Source of the DNA: Apostichopus japonicus
Lineage: Eukaryota; Echinodermata; Holothuroidea; Aspidochirotida; Stichopodidae
Length of the DNA: 64,000 nt
Direction of reading: 5' to 3'
Assembly (NCBI RefSeq): GCF_037975245.1
Contig: NC_092572.1
Span: forward strand, 16,808,269-16,872,268
Shown: piece by piece, positions 33,890-45,420 of the stretch
Layout of the letters: every line of letters begins with the position of its first letter
How positions within the stretch are numbered: the first letter of the stretch is position 1
Made by a program: the position numbers and the translations under genes
Notes under the pieces: model-generated
Database searches by the model: none
Seen by the model: only the letters and a program-made list of their open reading frames with translations
Told to the model about the DNA's origin: nothing

Positions 33890-34300
33890 AGCATACAAGT
33901 ATTCAATAAGAATTCAAGTAAGTATTCAGAAACCTGTTAAGCCTTCATAAAATAACTAATTAGCATACAAGTATTTGAATACTAGCGAATAAGTATTCGA
34001 GTAACTATAAGTATTCATCAGAGCCGAATTATTTAAATTAGCAAATACTTATATGTAAATGAGCTAAGTATTCAAATAGCTATTCCAAATCTACTCGAAT
34101 ACCTATTTGAATACCTATTCGAATACCTATTTGAATACCTAACAGGTATTCAAATACTTCACTCATTTACATATTTTGGCTCTTACGAAGGCTTATAGTT
34201 ATTCGTATTAGTATTGGAATACTTATTTTGTACTGTGTGTTATATGGTATATTTTCTGAATACTAAGGAAATCTTTGAATACTTTTTGAATACTTATCGA
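33890..34300. mobile_element. Fold-back element with GTATTCGAATAC-type palindromes
   Basis: Arms 33998-34079 and 34141-34205 are imperfect inverted copies (shared words AACTATAAG, ATGTAAATGAG, AGTATT), so the transcript or strand could form a long hairpin. The whole segment carries more than ten GTATTC/GAATAC words. No ORF and no clear target duplication. Confidence 0.55.
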
Positions 34301-34870
34301 CTATATTCGTGTTAGGTAAGGGTAACTTTATTAGAAAGCAGATAATCCGCTTTGTAACGACCATTGTTTGTTACCCAGACTCGACAAAAAAAACCATAAA
34401 CACACACCGATTGATAAAATTGTAGGTTGACAAAACCCAGACAACCAACTCTTGATGCTGCAGGGAGAAGAGAGGACCAAGTACTCCCATTCCTGCCCAT
34501 CAACACCCCCCACTTCCCCCACCACTTGAAATCCTAACCCACTAGTAAAGTGTGTTGCTGAACCTTCAAGACATACAAATAGAAAACTCAATTATGACTT
34601 TCATGAATGATCTCTAAGGGAAATTTTTCCCACAGTTTCAACTGGTAGCTTTTCTAAGGATTTACATTAGCCAAAAGACCCTGGTTTCCAAGGGCAATAA
34701 TGAAACACATCTCCCAGGTGGGTAACCTTGCCCTTGGGGTCAGACATCAAAAAGAATATTATGGGAACTTTATCACTGAATGTCAACATTATCAGTGCAC
34801 ATACATGTTAGAAAGCAAACATCCCCTACTATGCCTTAATCCAAATCCATAAATTAGTACGGATTCTGCG
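34301..34870. other. No gene seen
   Basis: Non-coding; includes a C-rich stretch at 34505-34522. The minus-strand ORFs here have no recognisable motif. Confidence 0.35.
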
Positions 34871-34871
34871 A

Positions 34872-35615
34872 CAGTGGAGAAATTAAAGGAGTGTAGCATC
34901 AGAGTTGCCGACAGTTCATATAAAGATACTGAGATTTTGTATGCTATCATGAATGATGTTGGTAGAGATGGAATTGCAAGTTGTGTGAAATCTTTGGGAT
35001 GCTGGTTATCACATTAAAAGCAAAGGAACAGGCTGATCTTATTTTGGACAGTGGACTCCTCGTGAATGGGAATCAGTTTCTACTGGTGTCAACAGAACGT
35101 TCCTAACTGTTAGTGTTTCTGGAGTACCTTCATTCATACAAGACAAAGATCTAACAGGAAAACTTTGTGAGTATGGGTGTAAAATAAGAGGTGAATGGAA
35201 ACGAAAGACCTACCCCAGATTCCCAAATATCGAGAACGGAATACGATATGTACAGTTAGAACTACCTGAAGAACACAAGAGCTTGCCTTACGCAATTAGA
35301 ATTAACGGGATTAATATGAACTTAAAGCACAATGGTCAAACTAAAGTATGCAATCTGTGTTTGGAAAGCGATCACATCAGGAGAAACTGTCCTAACTACA
35401 AATGTAAAGTTTGCGATGTCCAAGGGCACCGGGAAGCTAATTGCCCAAAGGTCAGATGCTTTAAATGCCAAGAACTTGGACATAAAAGCTTTAATTGTCC
35501 TGAGACGTTTGAAGAGTATCGCCATGACAACACAGACGCTGGCTCGACCCTAGATACACATGAAAACGAAACACAATATCAGTCTGAGGGATTAGTCACT
35601 GGCCGGGTCAGTTGA
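34872..35615 (+). pseudogene. CR1-like LINE, ORF1 (RNA-binding, zinc knuckles), frameshifted
   Basis: Three frames in succession make one protein: TVEKLKECSIRVADSSYKDT.. to about 35000; then LVITLKAKEQADLILDSGLL to about 35100; then LTVSVSGVPSFIQDKDL, WKRKTYPRFPNIENGIRYVQ and the 35283-35615 frame. The first part resembles an RRM-like fold. The last part has three CCHC knuckles (CNLCLESDHIRRNC, CKVCDVQGHREANC, CFKCQELGHKSFNC). It would bind the LINE RNA. Two frameshifts disable it. ORF2 follows after about 360 bases. Confidence 0.78.
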
Positions 35616-35973
35616 ACAGGACGATTACGCTATTCAAGAAGCTAACGAGGTCAGGGCACAGAAATCCGAACAAAACACAGATTCAACAGCAAAGAAGAAC
35701 AATAACGCGAACTCCAGACACCCGAGTAATCCTAACCAGGAGTCAAAGAAAACCCACCAACAACAGAGAACTGAACGAAAGACGACATTGCCAACACAAA
35801 AAGTAGTAGAACGAAGAACACAACCCGAGACTGGATCTCAGCGGATGGAGAGGGCAAGCACACAAAGGGGAACATCCAACCCCACAAAAGGCAAATATCC
35901 CTAGACGAAGACGGCTTTCAAACTATCATACTAAAGAAGAAAACATTTATTCCTAATCTCAGCAGAGCAAGAA

Positions 35974-38971
35974 ATGTCAGAACAAAGGATTCTTCAGCAG
36001 AACCTATGCAAAGATGATGGCGTTCATGTTATACATTATTTATTTATAGCGATGCAAGCTGCAAAATACCTTGAAACAGGGGAGGAAGCCATTGCATGCA
36101 ATTACTACGATATTGTTTCATACAACAAGATGTCTAGCGAACACATATTGTCTTTATTCCACCATAATAGTCGAAGCCTTAACAAAAACTTAGACGACAT
36201 AACTACATTTATGTCTCTATTGAAGGAGGATTTCTCTGTCATTGGATTTACCGAAACCTGGCTTACTGCAGATATATCCCCCCTAATCCATATCAATAAC
36301 TATACGCTTGTTGAAAGGCATCGTCCCGAAAGGAGAGGTGGCGGTGTTTGTTTATTTGTTAACAACGATTTAAATTTCAAACTCAGAAACGATTAAGCAT
36401 TTTCAATGATTCTGTCAATGTTCATAGAGGTTGACATAACATCAGCAATGAAAAATTATACCATAGGCGTAATTTATAGGCCTCCAAAAAGTTCACTGCA
36501 TATTTTTCTGACACACGTAAACAAAATTTTAACCCAACTCCCGAATGAACGACATAGTGCGTACATTATGGGTGATTATAATATTGATCTTGCTGACAAT
36601 ATTAAATCTGCTGACTTTTTAAACTTACTATATGCCAGTGGATTTTTTCCTACTATTACCAAACCTATTCGTGAGGGTTGCACTTCTGCAACTCTTTGAG
36701 ATAATGTTATAACCAATGATGACTGCAAACTAATAACTGGTATCTTTGTAACCGATCTCAGTGACCATTATCCATTATTTCTCCAAACTGCCATACACAA
36801 AAGTAGGCAAAGGGGCCCTATGTATGTGAGGAACTACTGCAAAACAAATGTACAGAATTTTTTCTCAACAATCCGAGATGCTTCTTGGGAAAATGCTTCA
36901 TCCCAAACTGATGCAAACATTGCCTATTCTATGTTTTATAACAATTTCAATGCCATATTTAATCAATGCTTTCCTGAGCAATGCGTCACCAAATCTAAGA
37001 GACGTCGAAAGAGACACCTGTGGATTACTGCAGGTATTATAGTTTCTATCAGAAGAAAAGATAAGCTATTTAAAAGACATATTAAGAACCCGTCTGGTGT
37101 AAATAAAACTATTTATTCTCAATATCGCAATAAGCTCAATCATGTTATCAAATTTTCTAGAAAATTATATTTCAACAATAAATTTAATAATGCGAGGAGT
37201 AACCCAAAAGGCACATGGGATACCATTAACCAACTACTCCATAAAGGTCGTAAACAATCATCGTATCCCTCTTTTTCAAGGATGGTGACAAAGAGATTAA
37301 CACCGACCATGACATTGCTAATCAATTTAATGACGTTTTCGTCAATCTGGGGCCATCACTGGCAAGTAAAATCCACCACAAACGTAAATCACAGGAATCT
37401 GTGAACATTGATGTTAACACTCATTCCATGTTTTCTCATCCTGTCAGTGAGGAGGAGTTGTTAAAAACAGCAGCCACTTGCATGAAACCCGATAAAGCAG
37501 CTGGATACGATGATTTTAAGCCTGGTATTGTAAGACAAGTTATCCTAATTATTACAAAACCATTAACCCACATTTGTAATTTGTCGTTCAATACCGGTAT
37601 TTTTCCTGATATGCTAAAAATTGCCAAGGTCATCCCTGTCTTTAAGAAAGGGGATTCAGAAAACTTTGAAAATTATCGACCTATATCACTTTTATCATGT
37701 TTTTCCAAAATAGTTGAAAGGCTTATGTATAATCGTATTTTTAACTTTATTTCAAAATATAACATTTTATGCCAGGAACAGTATGGATTCCGTCCTGAAC
37801 ACTCCACTGAGCTAGCACTAGCTGATGCCATTGACAATTTGTATAGTAATCTTGACAAGAATAGTACCTGTGTCGGGGTTTTCCTGGACCTCTCAAAGGC
37901 CTTTGACACAATAGACCACACAATTCTGCTTAATAAATTACACCGTTACGGCATAAGAGGAACCCCTCTTAATTGGATCGACAGAACTACTTAGCAAACC
38001 ACTACCAATATACATCCTACAAAAATGCTCATTCCCAACCGGAGAGAATTCAATGTGGTGTGCCACAAGGCTCTATACTTGGTCCATTGCTTTTTATCCT
38101 ATATGTTAATGACATTACCAATGTTTCTGATAAAGTTAAAGTTGTTTTGTTTGCTGACGACACAAATATTTTCTTCGTATCACAATCGAGAAATTTATTT
38201 CATATTAAAGTATCAACTGAATTAGACAAGTTCAGCGACTGGTTCGCTGGCAACAAATTATCATTGAATATTGATAAAACAAACTATATAGTTTTTAATA
38301 CTTCTAAAAATTTTACATGGAATTCTGATATTACTATGGGTAGTAAAAGACTACAAGTCAATAGTACTAGATTTTTAGGCGTATATATAGATCATTAACT
38401 TAAATGGTGTGACCACATTACAACTGTCTGTAAAAAAGTTGCAAAAAACACCAGTGTTTTAGCTAAGCCTAAGCATTATCTGCCACAACACATATTAAAG
38501 ATTCTCTATCAGACATTAGTCCAGCCACATACTACGTACTGTTGTAACATATGGTCTGGTACTAGATATACCAATCTGAATCCCATTTGTATTACACAGA
38601 AGAGAGCAGTCCGCCATATAACACATGCCAAACCACGGGACCACACAAATCCTCTTTTTAAGCGTTCTAAGTTGTTAAAAGCTGATGACATTATTAGGGT
38701 TAACCTTGCTACATTTGCTTATAAGGCATGGAATGGACTGTTACCAAATGCTTTTAAGGACTACTTAATATGTAACAGTGATATTCATCATTACAATACC
38801 AGATCTTCAGGCAATGCACATTATAACAGGTATAATTCTACAATGGGGATGTTATCACTAAGGGCACGTACAATCAAAACATGGAATTCTCTAATAGACA
38901 ATATTACAAATAAACCTTCTGCAAAATCATTCAGAAGAAACTTTATTCAAAAAATTATTGCATCTAATTAA
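35974..38971 (+). pseudogene. CR1-like LINE, ORF2 (endonuclease-RT), nearly full length but disabled
   Basis: AP-endonuclease: FHHNSRSLNKN, GFTETWL, GGGVCLFVNN, IYRPPKS, MGDYNID and LSDHYPLF, i.e. all main catalytic blocks. RT: PDKAAGYDDFKPGIV, ENYRPISLLSC, FLDLSKAFDTIDH (motif A), GVPQGSILGPLLF (B), FADD at 38150-38161 (C), RFLGVYIDH. The C-terminal RNSL-type block ends at 38971 (TKTWNSL-like, KSFRRNFIQK). Lesions seen: TAA at about 36394, TGA at about 36698, frameshifts near 37280 and 37975, and TAA at about 38396. It nicks target DNA and primes reverse transcription there. The copies at 54.5-57.1 kb belong to the same family. Confidence 0.88.
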
Positions 38972-39116
38972 TTGAACATGTTCATTTTTCTTATATATTT
39001 TGTTTTCTTTTTCCTTTTCTTCACAGGGAGTCCTCTACTTAAAGCCATCTGAAGGTTTTTTAGAGGACTTCCTATCACATTGAATATATTCACGTGATAA
39101 ACAAATCAAATCAAAT
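38972..39116 (+). other. CR1-like LINE 3' UTR with double stem-loop and tail
   Basis: Stem 1 GGGAGTCCTCTA / TAGAGGACTTCC (39026-39037 / 39061-39072, one G-U pair). Stem 2 TATCAC / GTGATA (39073-39078 / 39094-39099). Tail AACAAATCAAATCAAAT to about 39115. It is the presumed RT recognition structure of the family. Confidence 0.8.
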
Positions 39117-40037
39117 TTGTGAATAGGACTGCATAATGCAATTTTAGTCTAGTATGTTAATTATTTAATGATGTCTATTTTCCTCGAGATGAGCTTCATT
39201 CTCAAAAGTTATACCTGTACTTACATTTTATGCCTTTGTTTGCTAGCTGGGTCATCTACTTGGTTATTTTTCAGTGGAACAGGTGTCACTTAACTGTTTC
39301 TTCTCCTCTTTACTGCTTGCATGTGTTCCTCTCATTCCTAAATTTGTCCATCAACTTCATGCTCCAGTAATCCTGTTTCAAAACGAATTATAAATAATAT
39401 CGAATGCTCTATGTTCACATACTGGGTAATCACCAATCACAATAAATCCCATTCCAACCCCATAGCTTCACGCACACACACATCTAATCAAATACACACA
39501 CATGCTGTTTGAAAGCCGTTATTTCCTATTCACAGTTGGTTTGGTCTACCAAACATACTCTGAAACTCTCTACAAAGACAACGATACACAGAGCTGACCC
39601 TGGCAACCTAGGATAAGGAATTATATTTTACCCAGCCCAGACACAATAGCATGTACATATAAACATTACTTACTACAGGATGAGCGCCAGGTATGGATGC
39701 CTTTCCCAGGAACGGGTAGCCCCCGCTGCCTCTGAGTAGTGGGCAGTTCAAGTGCAGCTCGTAGATTGCTCAACAGCATGTCTCTTCCCAGTCCTGTGGT
39801 CAGTACACAACAACCAGTTTGTACCTACATGTAATGAAAGAAATTAATCAAAAATAATATGGCACAAAAGAGGGTTCTAATTAAGAAGACACTGCAACTG
39901 CATGGCCTCTCCAAAGACTTTCCAATTCAGGCAGAATATGATCATCAATATCACAACCCTCTAAGTATAATGCAAGAAGTAAGACTCCATTTGCTCCTGC
40001 AAGCCAATGCAGAGATGTAATAGTTGCAAATGTCACC
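39117..40037. other. Mostly non-coding; one exon-like segment
   Basis: At about 39670-39765 the minus strand reads LHLNCPLLRGSGGYPFLGKA then SIPGAHPV up to a GTAAGT donor, in GC-rich sequence. This looks coding, but no convincing acceptor or family was found. The rest is AT-rich and unassigned. Confidence 0.3.
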
Positions 40038-40496
40038 ATGGATACATTTGTAATTGGTTATCATCACAGTAACAAGTTGTGCTTAATGGGTGAAATGAAA
40101 AGAAGAAGGGATCACAAGGTACAAAGTCCAGGCAATGAGGGCTGTTCAGCAAAGATGCCCTATTTCGGAGATGAACAAAATGGTGGAAAGATTTGTGAAT
40201 CCAAATTACTTACAGGTAAGAATCCACTAATGGTCAAGTGTCTCACAACTGATGCTGAGGGCAAGGCATGTAAAAGGTTCAGTAGTACAATGGATGTAAC
40301 TACTCATTCTGAAAGTGAACTTAACCTGTTAGATCAAGTTCACCTACTCAAGTCACTCCGCAGGGCACTGACTATATTAAAGCAGTATTCTCCTCTGATA
40401 TGTTCCTGCAAAAACTGTGACTATGAAGCGCTTGACAATCTGATAAATACCTGGGAGAAACCATTACTGATAAATTGGAGTGGGATGAACATGTAA
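40038..40496 (+). CDS. Hypothetical ORF (152 aa), probably not a gene
   Basis: Open frame from ATG at 40038 without recognisable motifs. Its last 20 codons overlap, in another frame, a LINE fragment that starts near 40440, which argues against a real gene end there. Kept as hypothetical because it is long for this AT-rich context. Confidence 0.15.
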   Translation: MDTFVIGYHHSNKLCLMGEMKRRRDHKVQSPGNEGCSAKMPYFGDEQNGGKICESKLLTGKNPLMVKCLTTDAEGKACKRFSSTMDVTTHSESELNLLDQVHLLKSLRRALTILKQYSPLICSCKNCDYEALDNLINTWEKPLLINWSGMNM

Positions 40497-40924
40497 AACG
40501 TATTCTAGCAAAAACTAATCAGCGTATGTTCCTATTACAGAAGCTTAATTTATTCGGACTAGACCAACTCTTATTTCTCTGTTCTATATTAAAATCGGCA
40601 ATCAAGACCACCATTACATTCTGTTTAGCCGCGTGGGGTGAAAATACTACTGCTAGAGACATGACCAAGTTAAGTAGACTAGTTTCTAAAGCAAGGAAAG
40701 TTTGTCGGTCACATGACCTCAGTTCAGTAGATGAGTTGCTTGTCAGAGTATCACAGAGTAATATGAAGTCAATCATGTCATCCCAACATCCTCTGGGGCA
40801 TCGGGTAGATTACAGCAATCAAACAGGCAGACTAATTGTCATGAGATGCCGAACCGAGAGATACAGGCGTTCTTTCTTGCAAAGGGCTATTCTCAATCTT
40901 GCCAATGAATTATGTAGGAAATAG
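40437..40924 (+). pseudogene. LINE ORF2 C-terminal fragment (different family)
   Basis: Frame reads QSDKYLGETITDKLEWDEHV, KRILAKTNQRMFLLQKLNLF, then TFCLAAWGENTT, HPLGHRV, GRLIVMRCRTERYRRSFLQR and AILNLANE. The KYLG..I...L.W, QR.F.L.KL and RCRTERYRRSF..AI..LN blocks are the post-RT region of LINEs common in fish and invertebrates, distinct from the CR1-like and Tx1 copies here. RT and endonuclease are missing (5' truncation). Confidence 0.7.
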
Positions 40925-41811
40925 GCCAAATATATGTGTCAGAACATGGACATAGTAGTCTTAATTTTTCGTTTTAGGAATCAGATTTTTATGTATTTTC
41001 GATGTATTTATGATTGATTTATTGTCTGTTTTACTGAGGAGGACTGAATGCCAATTTTTATGGTCAATAAATTTCTTATATCTGAAATATCAAAAGCGCT
41101 TTATCAACATGTTTAGAATGCCTTGCAAAGTACTACAGTGGAAATCATTTATATTGCCAAAAGCATTCATTTGTATGCAAGAGGGGCAGGAAGTACACAT
41201 TTCCATGTATGCCAAATGCTGCAAAGGGTTCTCTGCGAATATCCCACACTGACAGCAGGAAGCTAAACAAAATATCTGAGACACCCACCTGCAGCAAATG
41301 ATTATGGTCCACTCGTTTTGAGACTTCCACTCAAAAGCAGATGTCATTAATAAGGCTTTCACTGTGACCAATCCAAAACATAGTACCACACTTTCGTGCA
41401 TTGGTCAGTACAGGGACTACAGTTCCATACACATAACATATACTGTAATGTGCCTGAAGAGACCATAGCCAGTAAGATGGAAGCTGCAGTATTAAAGGTG
41501 AGCTCAAATAGTCCATGTATCCAGACTCTGAAATAGATGCAAAGAAAACAGCAATGTGATGAATTACAAAAGAGAGGCAGAGCATACAGATGGAGGAGAG
41601 CACAACTCAGAGAGAGAAAGTACAAGCTACATGGTAGAACTAAAAACATAAACCAGTCCAGTATCTATAAGAAAGATCAACTGATTCATGACCAGTTACT
41701 CTAGGATGAAAAACTACACTGATGATGAAGATGACAATATTTATCAGTGATGCCAGTAATTTGTAAACTGAGTCTATCCACACTCACTGTTATGAGTTAA
41801 AACAGTATCAC
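40925..41811. other. No gene seen
   Basis: AT-rich; several open frames on the minus strand (41090-41649) but no motif and no consistent splice structure. Confidence 0.35.
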
Positions 41812-41839
41812 TCAGTCAGGGAAGTAGGCAATCAAGCTG

Positions 41840-42233
41840 ATGACCATAAACTTGGCAAGTGCCATCAAACTTTCAAGGCTCTCTGCTGTGTTGCACTGCA
41901 AGATACTGTTGAGAGATGTGACACCTCTCTCCACATGTAGGCTGTTGTGGCATATGTATGAGATGTCAAATGGTTTGGTCCTTAAGATTTCTTTACTTTG
42001 CACAATACTTTGAAGAGCATATATGTCAGAATGTGGACTCTGCTGCCTCTTCTCTTAGCTGCCAGGGTTAGCATTGTGAAAATAATGCCATATGCTGGTG
42101 CACCTGGCTTACTGATAGTGTAGGCACCTGTCCACATTCTGCATCCCTCTGTGTAACTTGCTGGGGCTGATGTATGTTTTGCCAACTTTTCATTTATGTC
42201 ATCAGCCCATGCCATCCAATCTTGGTCTGACAT
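41840..42233 (-). pseudogene. Zinc-binding His-Me finger (HNH-like homing endonuclease family) protein, frameshifted
   Basis: Minus-strand frame from 42233 reads EGCRMWTGAYTISK, GAPAYGIIF and SRVHILTYMLFK, and then, after a one-base shift near 42010, QSKEILRTKPFDISYICHNS and LHVERGVTSLNSIL. Family members show GC..W.GA....YG.i...(V)H(R)..y.., DISH.CHNSLC, ..HL..E, a zinc-bound His-Me nuclease fold also found in intron-homing enzymes and in many invertebrate multi-copy genes. Here the CHNSLC cysteine is His and the following HL..E is lost, so it should be inactive. Exon limits were not established. Confidence 0.6.
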
Positions 42234-43652
42234 TGTAAAGGTGTGAGCTTTCCAGTTCCATATGTCTAAATGTATATAGGCCTAAGCTTATTCTGAATGC
42301 AGCTTGGGGCTCAGTTCAGCTGATTCTTAAACCACATTGAGTAGTAATATATGCTTTTAAACTTCTGTCGCTTTTGCTCTGCTACACTGCACAGAAGTAG
42401 GCTACTCACCAGATCTACAACTTCCCTATCAAATAAGCTACATGTACTACTTAGTGAGTGTAAGTCTGTGATGGTATAAGCTCTGAGGTGATGGGTATTA
42501 CTTTCACTTTTCCCCTTTGAGGTAGCTGAGAGGTTTTTCACACCTACCCATGCAATCATCCCATTCTTTATCATAAAGCTGAAATTTGATTTCTTCTTGA
42601 ATATGAAACTTTTTCCTAATTTTAAGTTGCTAACTCTTCAAACTCAACAACTTGCTTCTGTTCTTTTATGGTGAGATCATAGATGTGAGGAGTTCATAAA
42701 TACTGATTTAGTTTCAGAACCAATTCTACATGTTAATCTCCTTACAACTGTTTAGTCAACATCTATGAGAAAAGGTTTCCTCATGTAAGTGAATGAGGTG
42801 TCAATGTTCCAAAAGTTTATTGAACCTTTCTGTCCAGCACATTTTTGGCATTTATATGTAAAATTCCACCTGTTTTCTGCCATACTTCCTCTGTGGGAAA
42901 TGGTGTAGTGCAACCCTGCATGTCTGTACTGTAAAGAAAGAAAAAATAGATAACTTAAAATCCTGGTTATCAGTACTGAAGGGCTCATTTATTAAAATTA
43001 CAATTCATTATTCTTAATTGTAGTTAACCATAAACATAGATTGAAATACAGATCTTGTCTCTTACTATTTTTATAACCAGAACTGCATGTGGATTCCTAA
43101 CATAGTTAACAATCAGCTATCTGCAGTATTCTGTACATAAAGTGTTTGTGTAATGCGGCTGAGCAAGAGTCTTTCCAGTAAAGCTGTTGGAAAAGGGAAG
43201 ACCACTAATGGAGTAAATGGAAACAATTAAATGATACCTTAAATAACTGTTGACCAGCTGATAAACATATTTATATTTTAAATGCAATTTCCCCAGATTA
43301 GTGATAGTAATATACCTAACATGTGTTCATCCCTGGGTGGAAAAGCAATTATTTACTCTGTCACTGTGAATTTCCCTCATGCAGTGGCATTGCTGGCACG
43401 ACTCTTGCTCAATCGTGTTCGTGTTACATTTGCAAAGAAAAAGTTAAGCTTACCTTCTAAAAGGTTAAGTTAACCTTAAAAGTGCTAGTTCAAAAAGGTT
43501 AAGAAGGTTGGTTTCTGCAATTGCATAGGCCTACAGCACACATACTTTATGCTTGACCTTGTTAGTTTAGTAAAGAAAAAGGATCAGGAGGGACACTCAA
43601 GTCCCCATCAAAGACCCTATAGGAGATGGAAGAAAACTGATGGCACAAACGA
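42234..43652 (-). other. Mostly unassigned, with one exon-like segment at 42754-42929
   Basis: After acceptor TTTCTTTACAG (before about 42929) the minus strand reads YRHAGLHYTISHRGSMAENR, WNFTYKCQKCAGQKGSINFW, NIDTSFTYMRKPFLIDVD, then TAA at about 42751. A CxxC pair is present. It lies upstream of the His-Me finger remnant on the same strand and may be a separate terminal exon. Unknown family. The rest shows nothing. Confidence 0.35.
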
Positions 43653-44090
43653 TCAGACCCGATTACAATGCTTAAAGTGCTTGTCCAAAGCATTCTTAAA
43701 CCCATTCACACTACAGTACTTGCAAGTAAATTTTCTCAGGCAAACCATTCCACTCATTCACGACCCTATTAGAAAAAAATTTATGCCGAATATTAATGCT
43801 ACTTTGTGACTTGTGGAGTTTAAGACAATGACATCTGGTACAACCACTATCAGCAAACATGAAAAAGTCAGTGACTATCAAGATACTTAATAAAGATATC
43901 ACTTTTATGAAACCTACGTTTGAGTTGAATCTTGGTCTTGGTCACTGCATAATCTAGATCTATGGGAAGACTGTCCATGAACTTGTGTTTGAGTTACTTT
44001 ATTTCTCTGAAATTTAGTGACTCTAGCCGTGACTCGTTGCATAACTGGTAATAGTTCCTGAAAACTCAACATGAATTGAATATGAACCAC
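43653..44090 (-). pseudogene. LINE ORF2 C-terminal scrap
   Basis: Minus strand: LPIDLDYAVTKTKIQLKRR, then RHKFFSNRVVNEWNGLPEKI (43902-43711) and, after a shift, NGFKNALDKHFKHCNRV with TGA at 43653-43655. R..FFs.RVVn.WN.LPe..(v)..FKn.LD is a widely shared end of LINE ORF2 proteins. Heavily decayed. Confidence 0.6.
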
Positions 44091-45416
44091 TGAATCAAGA
44101 ACTACTGGAGACTAATAATTCTTCACATCCTTGGCTAGATGAAGTAATGGCTTCTAATACAAAAGGTATACTTTATCAATCCCATTCTTGAACCATTGGC
44201 CAGAAAATTGTGTCCTTTCTGGAGAGAAGTATTGAAGGAGAACCGGACTGATGGTGTGCTATTTATAATAATCCCTCTGCCTAATACAAATACCAAAGTA
44301 TTTAATTAAAAAATAGTGAATTGCACATAAAGCTCCTAAGGCGACATCTTTGCTCTAGGTAAATTCAACTCTTTTCACAACACTTAGGACGACATAGCAT
44401 AAACTCACCACTTAGGGCAACAATGGTGATTTAGTGTAATTTCGTCACACTGGACGATTTAATACAATTAACTAGTTAATTAATTTCACATATACATGTC
44501 ACCCTATGTGAAATTAACTCTTTCCACAACACTTAATAAATTAATAAATTGTGAAAGACATAACACCAGAGATCTACAGTCAATATGAATAGATGCCTGT
44601 ATACAGTATTTAGAACTGCTCAATGGGATCATTTCAACTCAAGCTGGATTCTTAACCTGAAAATTTCCAACGTATGAATTCTGGCCATTAACTTACATCA
44701 CTAATAGTTTCAGAAATTGACTACTGTTCATTTGTCAGTTTATTGAGTTATCGTAATGACAGGCTCTTAGCATTACACTCATAAACACACATACTGCTAC
44801 TTCACAAAAATGCATTGTGTTACATATTGAAACAATTTTACATAACACAAAACAGCATGGAACGATAACAATATGACAAAAACAGGGAGTTTGCAGGAAC
44901 TCACCAGGACTCACAAAAGCCTTCAAGATCTTTGCAATCTAGACACACCTCAAGGTGCCCCTGCATACTCAAGCATGACATATAGCCCTTGTTACTAGGA
45001 TATATTGGAATTACTGGATATGAGTTTGCCCGACAGTGCCAAGTCTCATTGCAGGAAGTCCACTTCATCTCATTTGTTGTATGTAAGAAGAAGTACCTGG
45101 AAAGGAAAAAAATAAGTTACTCATTACAACAATGTTGCATTTCTATTGCAATTTCCATTTGTTCCTTTACCCTCTGGATTATCAGGTATAAATGAAAACT
45201 TTCATTCAGCTTTTACTTAAAATTATCAGAATTACTATTAAGAGCAACAAACTTATAAATCAGATACAGACTATCATCTAAACCCAGCCTTACAAAATGT
45301 GCATCCTCATTGTATTGATGCAAGTTAATCAGTCAGATCTAACTGGTGCCATGATACCTCTTTTAAAAATGACTAATTCCCTGCAAACCTAAGCAAATTC
45401 CCAATCAGTTTCAATG
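44091..45416. other. No gene seen
   Basis: AT-rich. A word pair (AACTCTTTTCACAACACTTA near 44370, AACTCTTTCCACAACACTTA near 44516) forms an imperfect direct repeat. Nothing else supported. Confidence 0.35.
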
Positions 45417-45420
45417 TTAA

